A DNA stretch of 64,000 nucleotides from Paragyromitra xinjiangensis (Eukaryota > Ascomycota > Pezizomycetes > Pezizales > Discinaceae): contig JBCAMK010000021.1 in the NCBI GenBank assembly GCA_038503065.1, positions 744,001-808,000 of the forward strand. Reading direction: 5' to 3'. Position 1 is the stretch's first letter. Every line of letters starts with the position of its first letter. Shown here in pieces: positions 1 through 10,726 of this stretch. A program made the position numbers and the translations under genes. The notes below the pieces were generated by a model, which was not told the DNA's origin, searched no databases, and was given only the letters and a program-made list of their open reading frames with translations.

Positions 1-620
1 GGTCCTGCCGAAACCGTTGAGCGGCCTGTAAAACCGACTTAGTATAAACTAGGCACCGTGCAACGCTGCTGCACCCCATCGCCACCACCACCTGATCACG
101 ACGAAAGCTCAAAGATACATACCTGTGTCTGGGTTACGTAGGCTGCCGCATTAGCATTTTTTGCAGTGCCATTCCTAGCTCCGAAAATATCCCAAAAAAG
201 GCACCACCAGTCGAACAGAAACGAGCCTTGCGGACAATCCGCTGGGACTTTCGGTAAGGGTAGGTCGTCCCCTCGCTGTTTGGCAGCGTCGTCTAGGTCC
301 TCGTTCTTTCGTTGACTTGGGCCTTCACCGGTATCCATCGCGTTCTCGTCGATGCCATTCACAGCGTTGCCGTCGGAATCATGTTTTTGCGCCCGACGCG
401 ACGGGCTATTTCTTCGGCTGTTTGGCACCGTTTGTAGCTCTGCCTCAGAGTATAACGAGCGCGCACATTCTACCATTCCGTTCTTAAGGAAATAATCGTA
501 GATGTAAGTGTTTAGCAGGGACTTATCCTGAGTCGATGGTGGACCACGAGGACCTGCTCCATTGCCCATGTTCATTCCAGCCGGAGGCCCTCCCCCGACT
601 ACTCCCATGCCCATGCTCAT
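1..620 (-). CDS. somA: SomA/Som1 (Flo8-like) LisH-domain regulator, 5' part only
   Basis: Predicted nuclear regulator of the SomA/Som1/Flo8 family, which acts downstream of cAMP-PKA signalling in development and adhesion in other fungi (family knowledge). Exon 1 is 123-620 (166 codons, phase 0) and ends CAG before GTATGT; exon 2 begins at 25 after a TTTTACAG acceptor and continues off the left edge. A Met/Gly-rich start is followed by a LisH motif at about residues 33-62 (LLNTYIYDYFLKNGMVECAR), then a charged linker, then the family signature FLFDWWCLFWDIF at about residue 136 (the LUFS-type region). Exon 2 continues AAQRFRQD, as expected for the family. The start is the first ATG of the open frame, in a Met-rich context. 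The C-terminal part, usually several hundred residues, is outside the window. Family call is strong; the exact orthologue name is less certain. Confidence 0.85.
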
Positions 621-1162
621 GGTGATGAGATGAGGGCGAAGTTTGTGCTATAGATTTTATTGTTATTGTTGGTGTTGCTCAGTTGTAGAATAGTTGGTGG
701 TTCGGGTGCTTGATGGCGGGTGCTTTTAGGGGAAGAGGCGTGATCTTTTTGGTGGTCGCGATGGCGATGGCAACAAGGTTCGTTGAGCCACACTTCTCTT
801 GGAGGCGAGCGGCAAACGACGACAGGTGACAGCAACGACGCTGCACGCGAAAGAGTTATGGAGAGGGGACAGCAATAACAAAAAGCAATGAGGTATAGCG
901 AGGGTGATTTACGCGAAGAAAATAACGAGAGAGAGGAAGACAGGAAATACTGGCAATGACCAGTGAGCTTTGTGGCCGGAGATAGGGATGGATGGGGGTG
1001 GGTGGGTGGTGTGGTAAAGGATATGGTAAGCGAGGACGGAGACCGTTGTGAGCAGAGGCTGCGGGCAAGAGCGGATGCTGGCGCTAGGCTATAAACTGTA
1101 TATTCAGTACCGGTACTGCTCGCTGCTGTAACTGCGGTGTCGACGAGGACGCGAGGCACGAG

Positions 1163-1185
1163 GAGGGGAGGGAGGGAGGGAGGGA
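1163..1185. repeat. GGGA microsatellite
   Basis: Imperfect tetranucleotide run of GGGA/GGAG units upstream of the SomA-like gene; read on the gene's strand it is a CCCT pyrimidine tract, common in fungal promoters and leaders. Confidence 0.8.
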
Positions 1186-1778
1186 AGACGGTTATGACCG
1201 ACAGAAATGATCGCCAGGGCAAGCTGAGCGGAGGAACGACCTGGGGTTGGGGAGGGGAGAGGTGCGTTGGGCGGCAGCGGGGGGGTGTGGAGTGGAGGGG
1301 GTGGGAAAACGTGTAGTAGCGAGCGGGTTGGCCGGAGGGGGAAAACCTCTCAGAGATGCCGGTTACTACTACTGCTACCTACCCAAGAAGCAAGCAGCTG
1401 GTGCTGGAAGTGAGCAAGTGGCCTGTTTCCGAGCGATGGAAGCCAGTTTAGACCTTCTAGCAGTCTGGCCGAGTGTGTATGGAGGAGGGCCAGGCTATGG
1501 AGAAATCCTGGGTGGTGTCCTGGTATGTGTACGGGAACACGGTCAAGAGTTCAGTTCAACCTGGTCAAGGCAGCGGGCGAGTCGTTCGGTCGGTGTTGTA
1601 TTTTCTGTTTCTGCTCTCTGCTGCGCTGCTCTGCTCTGCTGCTCTGCTAGGTCGGTCCGTTCAACAATAACGACAACGCGGACACGACACGGAGTCGGAA
1701 AAGATGTGAAGTTTGGTCGCAGCAGGCAAGCTTAGGCAAGCAAGCAAGCAGTACCAGCAGGTTATCGAGCAGGAGACA

Positions 1779-1795
1779 GGGCGGGCGGGCGGGCG
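1779..1795. repeat. GGGC microsatellite
   Basis: About four GGGC units in a row, followed closely by a GTGGTGGGAGG segment. Short simple-sequence repeat in the upstream region of the SomA-like gene. Confidence 0.8.
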
Positions 1796-2920
1796 TGGTG
1801 GGAGGGACTGGCAACGCGCTGGATGGGTGTGGCGTGGGTTAGGGTTCTCTGCGTTTTTGTGTGTGAGCGAAAATTAAAATTCGGGTGGTGGGGAGCCAAA
1901 AGGGATCGAAAAGTGATCAGAAAAAAATAAGGGATGAATACATGTAATGAGGCCGTTTCTAACTCCAGTTACAGGGGGGATTTCACCGCAGAAATTGTAT
2001 CAATGGGCATTGAATCGCTGGCAATGCCAGCTATCTGTTCAACTTTGACACAATCATCTCCTGGCCGGGCAAAAATGGCACCAAACTACATGTAACATCT
2101 ACAATGGTGGCCGGGGAGATCTATGAGGGATGGTTATAGCAACTGAGCGATGTGCGCCGTGCAGAAGATGCGCGCAGCTGGAAGATCTGCTCCACGATGT
2201 TCCTTCAATTTTCGTAATCCTCCTCTTATCTTCTTCTACTCTACTCGGTTTGTGTGCCTCAGTGAATATGACTGTGCGCTCTTTTTTCTTCCTCTTCCCT
2301 AGTACGCGTACTCGAATCCATATGAAAGACTCAGGAGTAGAAGAGGGAGGAGGAAAAAATATCGCACATTTTACGCCCTAACTTGATCATGTGCTGCATA
2401 CGCACATCTCGAGACACGAGATCGAGACGGCGAAAAACGGATACCACTGGCCCGCCCAGGTCGCCCAAAAAATATTACAGAACAACCCATAAAACCTTTG
2501 AAAAATATTTCTGTCGCGGGGAAGGGGACCATGAGCTCCTAGATGCTGTAAACTCGAGATTTTAATGCAAAAATCACCAGGTTCCGTATCCGGGCCGGGT
2601 GAACAAGTAACGCAGAGTCACAATCACCACCACGAGACCCTTCGTCACGATATGACTATCTCGCATGGCCTCACACCAATAGGCAGTAAGGCATCCAGCG
2701 AAGGTGAAAGGAAAAAAAAAAGAAGAGAAGCAAGAAATAACAATTGGGTGGTGAAAATGTACGTAAAAGCAGAAACGAGAGTCGAAGACAGCCCAATCAG
2801 GGCAATTCACTCCAAATCCAGCGGGTTTGTAAGCATCGCTGGCTGCTCTAGGGTATTTTGTTGCTGATAAGTTACTTTTGATACAAAAGCCCAAGCACTT
2901 AATTTCTACACCATCCTTAC

Positions 2921-3994
2921 TTAATCTTCACCTGGGGGCAGTTCATCGTCGATGATTCTGATGAGGGTGACTCTCATCTCGGTCACCTCATTACCTCGAA
3001 GAACATCGCTCACGAAGTGTGCTTCGACTTGCATTTGTACCTGTTCCTCTCCCGAACGGCAGATATCCATGTCAAATGTCAGCCCACTGTTACCTTGTTG
3101 CTTGTAGTTGAGCCGCAACCTTATCTTGCAAAAGCGCGAAAAAGGAAAAAGGAAGTATAGAAGCGAAAAAACGCATGCCAAAAACTCGTGTAGCAAAGCT
3201 ATCTCTGCCACATGTAGCAGGCGATGATCCAAAGACTAAATAAAAAATAAATCTGAGTGTACTAACCATTTCTAACGCACCCCTCAACACTCCACACAAA
3301 AGATTTGAATACCAGAGCTCGTTTGGCGCCTTTCCATCATCAGGTAGCTCAACCCAGTCCGCTAACGGGTTCTCCTCAAAGGTAAGCGAAAATTGTTTAC
3401 CATCCGTAGTCCAATTTGTCACTGTTGGCGTAATATTCAGGAATACTTTGAATCCGATCTGTAAATAGCCAACTGTCAGCTATAGCCAATACTAATATCC
3501 CCCGGAACCCGGAGGTTTACGGGACAGCATTATTCCGAGCTCCGAGTCTTGGGTCCGAAAGGAAATATAGCGTCCCAAGTGACTGAAGCTCAGTGGTAAC
3601 AAACCTTTGAGATCGCCTCGGCCGTCTCCCGAAAGTTCGCGCACTTCCCCATATTCGTCTTCGCCAGAAAGTCTTCAATTAACCGCAATCCGATGTTGTA
3701 TCCCATATTCTCGAGCTCCTTGTTGACTTTAAGGTAGTCATCCTCTAGGTCCTTGCAAAGCTGGCGGACGATCGACCCGTACGTCAAGGTGACCAGCTCA
3801 GCACTCTATATCCCAAAAGGCAGTTAGCAAACAGCCGTGACACTTTCAGTTAGAGGAGCTTCCGTGCGGCGACAAACCACTTTGTCGACGCGAGTCTTCC
3901 ATACTCTGACGGTTCGTCAGCTTATTTCTCGGCAGCAAGTTTCGAGGGAACTTGCTTACTCTTCACCGATACGGGCAGCCTTGTTCGCCGACAT
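2921..3994 (-). CDS. BET3: TRAPP complex core subunit Bet3 (TRAPPC3)
   Basis: Core subunit of the TRAPP tethering complexes, the exchange factor for Ypt1/Rab1 in ER-to-Golgi traffic. Five exons: 3960-3994, 3878-3905 (a 28-nt microexon), 3605-3805, 3267-3458, 2921-3040; 191 residues against 193 in yeast. The family can be followed end to end: VWKTRVDKV, LVTLTYGSIVRQLCKD, MGYNIGLRLIEDFLAKTN, VFLNITPTVTNW, ENPLADWVELP, LWYSNLLCGVLRGALEM, FVSDVLRGNE, and the C-terminal GED. Cys76 in GKCANF sits where mammalian Bet3 is acylated in its hydrophobic channel. Introns 2 and 3 use the GTTTGT donor. The start at 3994 is the first ATG and leads directly into the conserved N-terminus. Single-gene unit; DIB1 lies upstream on the same strand 1.5 kb away. 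Confidence 0.96.
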
Positions 3995-5538
3995 TAAATC
4001 GTTCACGTCGGCACGATAGAGGAGGAGAGATAAATGAAGGAAGTATCTCGAGTTTTGTTGCCGAATGTCGTGGATACGGCGAAGAAGCTTAAACCGGGGT
4101 GGGAACAATTGTCCTAGGCTCAAGGGTTGTGATTTATCGGACCAGTTGGGTTCAGAGAACCGCCAAGACTTCTAGTATCGCCAAGCCTTGTCCATCAAGG
4201 GAACATCTTCCTTCCTTAAACTCCTCCACTTTATCCCGTTCCTAAGTTCTTGCATGAGGTAAAGATATATGTGCCTTTAAAAGTATCAATTACTATCCGA
4301 CCTAGCTGAGATAAATTATTGTCATCAAATATCACTCGATATCGCTGGAGCAACCACTGCCAAAAACCGATTAATCCCATCGGATTGCCGCATCTATACC
4401 AATAGCAAGTTACAATCTGAACCTACTACAACGAGAATTTATTATTGATTCTGAGGGGCTGGAGAACTTATATACACGAGATCCAGTAAATGATATACCA
4501 AGAACCATAATAGCGGCTACGTACCACCCACTACAATGCAACATGGATCTATCGAATGAAGCCCAGAGGTCTTAGTGGGCCTACCCTACTGTAATATATC
4601 TCTACACGTAATGTTATTGAGGTTTCGTACCCTTACACATATACGTTGATCTCCTCCGCAGCGAATGTGTATGTTCCTTCGGAGACACTAAAGGAACTTT
4701 GGAGTCCAATCCCAAACCTGTCACCGTGCCGAAAATCTTACAAGCCTACCGCATTCTCAACCAAATATAGAGCATGTCAATTCAAAAGTAGGCCAGTATT
4801 AGAGGTAGTATGATACTGTGGACTGGGTATTGGAGGAAGTTTCTTAGAGAAGGCCATATCCCGTTTTTGGTCACCGGGGCGAGAACTGGCCCCCCTCTTG
4901 CCGACGGAACAAACTCATCAACGGGGGGTGGCCATACCGGCCCCCAGACCCCTCGGAACCTTTATCAAGGCAAAAACGCATCCAGATTCCTTACGTAAGA
5001 ACGAGTTTGCCATGAATGCTACAAACACTGTATTGACTTGTTAGTACTGCACTGGGGGGCTTTAGGCACTGGAGTTGATATATCATCCTTCTTTTTGTTC
5101 CTGGTAGGGGGTGATCGTGGTCAAGAACTACAGAAGCCCGGCCCAACACGCGCAGTTACCGCTTTACCATTCAAGACATGTACCCACCAAGAGGTACCAT
5201 GTCCGTGTTTTGAGAACGAGAACTTGGAGATCTGGGACGCTTATAGGTAGTCGTTATGCAACCGCTTGGGTAGGTATGAGATCTATAGATTCCAGCCCAT
5301 CACACCATCCCCGAAACTTAAAGAAAATGGATATGACTTGCAGTAGCTGAAAACATGTAAACCAATTTTAATACTAGCATACACGGAAATCAAGTGAAAC
5401 GCCGATCCCAAGTAGAGCTATGCCTTTACCATTCAACACCATCCTCTGCGAACACTCCTACGATAGCCAGTCTTAAACCGCCACTATTATCACCACATGC
5501 CCACCATTCAAAAGCATAGCACCAATAAAAACCCCCAC
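3995..5538. other. Intergenic between BET3 and DIB1
   Basis: About 1.5 kb without a supportable gene. It contains the BET3 promoter (minus strand, starting at 3994) and the 3' flank of DIB1. Open frames are short and unlike proteins. No tRNA-like A/B boxes and no obvious repeat seen. Confidence 0.6.
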
Positions 5539-6143
5539 CTAGTACCGGTATCTTGTACTGTAATCCTTCGGGCTGACGACTAAACCTCTCCCCTTTCTTG
5601 CACCTTTATAGATAGTCTCAATCTAAGCACGTGAAAAATCAGCTCAGCTACTCCTTGTATTTGCCACCCGTTTTATAACAGGGGATTAAGGACCGAGGGT
5701 GACGTACGATATCGATCAGCTCCTGTTTATCTTCTAGCACCCAATTCATTTTATTATTGTTCCCCGTCCCAAAATCGCACATCATGTGTTTATTCCTGAA
5801 GAAGAACATGATCGTCAACGGGTCGTAGAGCTCGTACCTATACCAGACAAAGCCACCATGTTAACTACAGCCATTCAACAAAATACACTAATAGACCAAT
5901 GGAACCGGTGACGGGGGACACAAACATTTTATTGAAATCTGGAACCTCATCAATATCGCAAAGATAGATGACAGCGAAGTTCTTGACCTTGTCTGCGATT
6001 CGATACAACATCTCGTCTTGTCGCATGCAGTCTGGATCCCAATCACGACCGAACCGGATCACGACCAGACGGTCGTCCTCAGACATGATAGCTTGGTCAA
6101 CATGCCAGCCGGTCTTGAGATGGGGGAGGACGACGGAACCCAT
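5539..6143 (-). CDS. DIB1: U4/U6.U5 tri-snRNP protein Dib1 (Dim1/TXNL4A)
   Basis: Spliceosomal protein of the U5 and tri-snRNP particles; it must leave before spliceosome activation. Three exons: 5926-6143, 5708-5837, 5539-5622, giving 143 residues (human TXNL4A has 142). Thioredoxin-like fold without the redox CXXC. Recognisable blocks in order: LPHLKTGWHVDQAI, RLVVIRFGRDWDPDCM, KNFAVIYLCDIDEVPDFNKM, YELYDPLTIMFFFRNKHMM, FGTGNNNKMNW, and the tail RKGRGLVVSPKDYSTRYRY. Phases join as 2, 0. Intron 1 uses GTTTGT and an ATAG acceptor; introns are 88 and 85 nt. The start at 6143 lies a few residues upstream of the conserved LPHL. Compared with the human protein a short extra VV-type start is present (MGSVVLPHL). 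Confidence 0.97.
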
Positions 6144-6279
6144 GGCTGTGTGCGAAGCTGGAACTGTTGGTAGAGTTGGTGGTTGTGGTAGAGACTTGGA
6201 GTTATCGGTTGTGCTAAGGAAAGAGCTGGAAGCATGTGAGGTGACTGAGCTAATTCCAGAATGGAAAAGCTGTGATCGT

Positions 6280-6288
6280 AAACCCTAG
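6280..6288 (+). promoter_or_regulatory. Telobox-like AAACCCTAG, DIB1 promoter
   Basis: Nine-base match to the AAACCCTA-type element, 137 bp upstream of the DIB1 start codon. Similar elements bind Tbf1/telobox factors in several eukaryotes (family knowledge); function here is inference. A second copy lies 27 bp upstream of the SDH1 start. Confidence 0.35.
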
Positions 6289-8749
6289 CCCTGGGCTACA
6301 TGTGGCTTGGCATCACTGCCACATCACGCCTTCGCCTACGACCTAGATATTATTTGACCCAGTTTTGGCATTGACAGTCCCCTTTACCAATTCTGCCCGC
6401 AAGAATCTGAAGCTTTGGAAGCTGCGGCAAGGCTGCGGCTGCGAGTGACAATTTGTGATAGTAGGCTACAACACAGTACGCTGATAAATTAGATTTGCAC
6501 GTGCAATCTTACACACAAGCCACGTAAAGGCCAGCCTTTAATGACGAGAATCACTATTCTCTGAGCCACTTTGGCCACCGTTGAGAAGTATTCTAAAATC
6601 TTCCATGGCCTATGGAAAGCGGGCTTTGCCATTTTTGCCTCCCAGGGAGGAATCATTCCCGCTCCTCACCTCCCTTTTCAAGGAGTCATTATCCAAACAA
6701 TCTTTAATGACCAACACCACGTAAGTCCAAAAGTACGGTACTGCATTGTTGAGAACTGCTAACCTAATTATGGAGAGCTGCCGCGTTTGCTGACGAATCG
6801 TATAGCGCACTCCAAAATTAATCCAGAACGCTGTACCAATCATGTTCCTCTTATCTGTACTGTAGCTTTACGAAGCTAAGCACCATTAATAGAACTGCAA
6901 CCACACAGACTATAAAAGATTGGATAAGAGTATTTTGCCCTGTGCTAGTCATTGAATACTGGCGATGCAGATCAGCTCAGATAAAAAAGAGATACAAATA
7001 CTTGCTTTCACGATTTAATAACTAGATACACCAACTATAACTCATTAAATTCTCTCACCCGCCATGCTAGAAGCAGGTAGAATAAATCTTAAAGTGTCAT
7101 TTTCTGGTGGCAGTTTCTGATTCGCGCTACCCTAGCACATCTGCGGCTTGGTTGGCCAATTACAGATTTCCCTTGGGGCTCGTGTTTTCGTGTTCCTTAT
7201 ATCAACCCCGAGTAATATCTCAATTATAAACATCTCTAGGCTAGGCAGAATTGAGAGGCTTAATAAATAAAAGTTAGTATGAGAAGTTTTTATTGCTAGA
7301 ATAGCGATCATCGATCGATCGATACCTGGGGACATCTTCGGGAGCAATTTTTAACTTCTTCGAAGGCCAGTTTGGAACTGCCTGGTGTAGCCGTGTTCTT
7401 TATCATCGAGATATTACTGTTGTATAACGTTGGCGATTCCGATCGCGACTCCGTTGTATAGAAAGGTCTTCGATGGATGGGCCACCACGGCCGTGAAATG
7501 TACTCGTAGATATAAATATATTATGCTTAAAAGAAGAAAGCGAAGGATGTGGTGGGGTTTAATGGATACTAACCATTACATAATACATCGATCACGACAC
7601 ATCACTCGCTCAACACAATTGACTTGGGTGGCATTCGCTATTCTTGCTTTTGCAGAATGCAGTTGTCTAGTGTGTTGTGTATCGAACCCACATATGCGGA
7701 GACGGAGAGGGACACTATATATGATGGTTTTTAGAAACACCTTTGGCGGGGTGGCACACTCCCTAGTTTAAAAGGAAACGAAGATAACCGTGGTTGTTTT
7801 GGCATAACTGAAAGCTTGTTTCCCTTCGAAACAACGCGGTTCCCCTCATGGGGCTTTATTTGGACACCAAAGAACTTTTTTCCCGTTCCCAATATACATA
7901 AACGGTTGTGGTAGCGCCAGGATTCGTGCGTGACTTGGCTCGGTTGTTACTAACCTCGAACATTTTCTTGACCGGTAATCTATTGACTCGGTAATCTTCT
8001 TTTGAGCCTCAAAACGGTGTTGGGTATCGGCCCCAGATTCCGCGCTCCTGCGTGTGCTAAGGTAGACCCAACGTCGCCCAAAGGGACGGTGTAACATGAC
8101 AGCGATAGGAACCAGGAGCACATAACAGCAGTAACGGCCCGATTCATGCTTTCTGTATGCAGGTGAGAAGAAGGTTGAAGAGAAAAAGGAAATAACTATT
8201 TACAGCAGCATCATGCTTGTATGAGAGAGCGAGGCTAGGGGCGAAAAATGCGTTTTCCCCTGAGTAGAGCACATCCGTGAGTCGCTCCGTGATGATGCAG
8301 CCGTCCGTGTAGCACGAGTTTAGGCTGGTTGGGGAAGGACTGCTATTGGATGGGGCGGGTGGTGAAACGACTCCAAACGAACGAAACCCCTGACGCTCTA
8401 TGCGCGAGGCACTGCATCCATGCACGACTGGGGGAAGTGGGAGTGCGGAGAAGGTCATGAAGAAAAGTTCAGAGGATGAGAGGAATCAATGGAATACAAC
8501 CACAGAAACGATTTGCACGTCAACTGCCTGGAGACTAAAGGGGGTTGTTTTTGACGATTGGGGGTCTGTTTTCGCCATCTGAACGAGCTTTTGGAGGAAG
8601 GCAAAAGTACATGCACATGTAGTTATGGGATATCTATGAACGGTAGCTAGATGAAGGTTCCTGCCAAGTTAACTGCCCCACGCAACTTCGAGATCCATAA
8701 CGGGCGGTTAATATGATGTATGGGAAATCCGTCATCCAAAGACCGAGAT

Positions 8750-9122
8750 CTGCCTGTTCCTACTACGTCCTGTTTCTGCTTCATCATCGTCCTCAGTCTC
8801 GTTCCCCCTCGCTCTCTTTGCCTCGCTCTCGCTCCTTTACGCCCCTCTCCTCAATGCTCTGGTAGTCTTTGTAGCGGATGTACCTCTACCCGGCCCTATC
8901 TATCACTCCTTAACCATCACGCTCCTTTCGTCTCAGTTGCGCCGTTTCCTTGTATTTTTGGATTTCCTTCCGCCTTGGGCCGGTTCGAGAATATCCCCTG
9001 CAAACTGCTTCATTTCCCTTTTATTCTTCTCCCTCTTCTTCGGTTTTCCTTTATTCCATTTTTCCATTTTTTTTACCCTTTTCTTTTCTTTTCTTTTTTC
9101 GTTCCTTCCTTCTCACCTGTGA
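8750..9122 (+). promoter_or_regulatory. Pyrimidine-rich promoter/5' leader tract
   Basis: Roughly 370 bases dominated by C and T on the plus strand, ending in runs such as CCTTTTCTTTTCTTTTC near 9078. CT-rich stretches of this sort lie just upstream of transcription or translation starts in filamentous fungi. It precedes the membrane-protein gene at 9487 in the correct orientation. The open frame that runs through it is low complexity (Phe/Leu/Pro/Ser) and is not taken as a gene. Confidence 0.5.
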
Positions 9123-9486
9123 GCTAATATCTTGGCCTGCGGATCCATCCATTCGCTTTCTAAGCGTCCAGGCTGGCATTGGGATCTCCCTGCGCCTTTT
9201 TCTATTTTTCTTTGGTTGTCTTCTCAACATCTCTACCCGGGCTAGGCTACGGTATTACTGGCGGCAGGTTCTGCAATTACTACGGCATCGCTTAAGGATT
9301 CATTCTTTTATTTTCATAGTTTTTGGATAACTTATCTGGGTATTTCCTCTTCGATTCGCCAAGATCAGCTCTATCGACTACCTGACATCTCCCTCGGACA
9401 AGTTTGATATATAAAATTAGATACTTAGTGGAGAATATTTGTACCATCGTTTTTAACTCAGTCTTCGGAATAGCTACGACGGTAAT

Positions 9487-10726
9487 ATGTCTCGCCCTTT
9501 CTCGAGGATCGTTGATGAAGAGGAGTCTGGTTCGGGAAGCCAAGCTGGTGGAGCTGGAGCTGGAGTACGGGGTTGGTGGAGGAACAGCAGAGGAACAGAA
9601 AGGAGAAGGGAAAGCATGAACAGCAACGAAAGTGTTCCGAAGTCACCTTCACAGGGAAACGAAATGGTTTCTGTCAGCTCAAATTTTGCTGGGTTATCAC
9701 CGATTATCGCCCCTGATTTTTACCACCAGTCAACATCAAATTCTCCAGTTTCTCCAAGAGCTCGATCAAACTCGATGCTTTCCGTTCCGCAATCACAACC
9801 ACCTTTGCAAGACCCACCGCAGCCCCTAGAGATACCTCAACCTGCGGCGATGAGGAATGAGACAATTGGAACGAGAAGCCCAGCTATGGTTGAAGTAGCC
9901 CAGGCATCTCAGACACAAAGACCGGTGGATGTTGAGGCACAGCGACGGGCAGTACCAGTGGGAGCAGGAACGTGGTGGCGGAAAGGATCTTTGAAAGGGC
10001 TGCAGTCAAAGTTGTTTGTTTGTTTGATATCGGGGATGTTCCTGGCCATTACACTGGCGATTTGTCAGTGCACATTCTATTGCTGATGGTATTTATACTG
10101 ATAAGATAATTGTAGATCTTGGCTTGGCTCTTAATGACGGTCTCACTCTCCGTCACGAGTGGCACGTCATGCTGATTCTTATCATCTTGGTGGCTACCAT
10201 GTTCTTCTGCCATGCTCTTGTGCGACTGTGTATTATGGCAACGAATCCTACACGATTTCAAAGAAGGTCCAGGAACTTCGCACGAATCCCGTCTGTATCT
10301 GGGCCGGACGGGTATGCAAACCCGCGGGAACCTATCAGAATACAGACCCATTTCGAGCACGATATCGACGGTGTTGAACAGGATTTAACAAAAATGCCGC
10401 CGCCGGTATATGGGTTATGGAGGTGCTCGCAAGTCTTCCCACCCTAAAATAGAGGGAGATATCTGATTAACATGTCTTACTTTAGTGTGAGGGTAAACCC
10501 GGATCAGTTTTACTGGGTCCGAAGAATGAGCGCACAACAACCTACAATTCCAGAAGGCAGGGAACCCGTCAGCCCTACAAGCAGCCATGCCAACGGCACC
10601 CCACGACCGCCATCATATGCTTCTGAGGATGGCGTTTCGTATGCACTAGCTGCGGGTAACTCATCCCCGCCAACAAGGCTTGACCCTCCACTGCCGCCAC
10701 ATCCGTCGGAGGTGCAGCGAGCATGA
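9487..10726 (+). CDS. Conserved fungal two-TM membrane protein with PPxY motifs
   Basis: Function not established; it resembles a conserved, uncharacterised ascomycete membrane protein family. Three exons: 9487-10063, 10116-10428, 10486-10726, 376 residues. Residues 1-170 are polar, Ser/Pro/Gln-rich and disordered. Two hydrophobic segments follow: about 174-197 (LFVCLISGMFLAITLAIY) and 209-233 (HVMLILIILVATMFFCHALV). The cytosolic-type tail holds PPVYGLWRCSVRVNP at 288 onward and PPSYASEDGVSYA at 338. Both PPxY motifs (PPVY 288-291, PPSY 338-341) are the kind bound by WW domains of Rsp5/Nedd4 ubiquitin ligases, so an adaptor role is possible (inference). Intron 2 needs a GC donor (GCAAGT at 10429) to keep the conserved WRCSVRV junction; any GT donor breaks it. 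The start at 9487 is the first ATG of the open frame, after the CT-rich leader. Confidence 0.85.
10429..10485 (+). other. GC-AG intron
   Basis: Donor GCAAGT, acceptor CTTTAG, 57 nt. GCAAGT is the standard consensus of the minor GC-AG class. Phase 2 on both sides; the joined codon gives Ser in WRCSVRV. The nearest GT alternative (GTGCTC at 10423) would remove two residues of the motif and is a poor donor. Confidence 0.7.

Larger units (their letters stand above)
621..2920. other. Intergenic: promoter/leader side of the SomA-like gene, G-rich repeats
   Basis: No coding region supported. On the gene's strand this stretch is pyrimidine rich. It holds several simple repeats (GGGA units near 1163-1185, CAAG units near 1735-1750, GGGC units near 1779-1795) and a telomere-like GGGTTAGGGTT at 1836-1846. 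The open frames here lack a sensible ATG or protein-like composition. The rightmost part lies just past the stop codon of the BET3 gene and should include its 3' UTR. Confidence 0.6.
6144..9486. other. Intergenic, 3.3 kb; DIB1 promoter, then AT-rich, then CT-rich leader
   Basis: The left end is the DIB1 promoter, with a telobox-like AAACCCTAG at 6280-6288. The middle (about 6.5-8.6 kb) is AT-rich with no coding signal; the open frames there are short and inconsistent between strands. A small ATCG repeat lies at 7310-7324. From about 8750 the plus strand becomes strongly pyrimidine rich (see separate entry) and probably forms the promoter and 5' leader of the gene starting at 9487. Confidence 0.6.

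Noticed and set aside
1836..1846. GGGTTAGGGTT as telomere evidence
   Set aside because: Only about two units and internal; no array, so it does not mark a chromosome end.
8720..9127. 135-codon plus-strand frame starting with ATG at 8720
   Set aside because: Composition is almost entirely the translation of a CT-rich tract (Phe, Leu, Pro, Ser); better read as promoter/leader of the gene at 9487.
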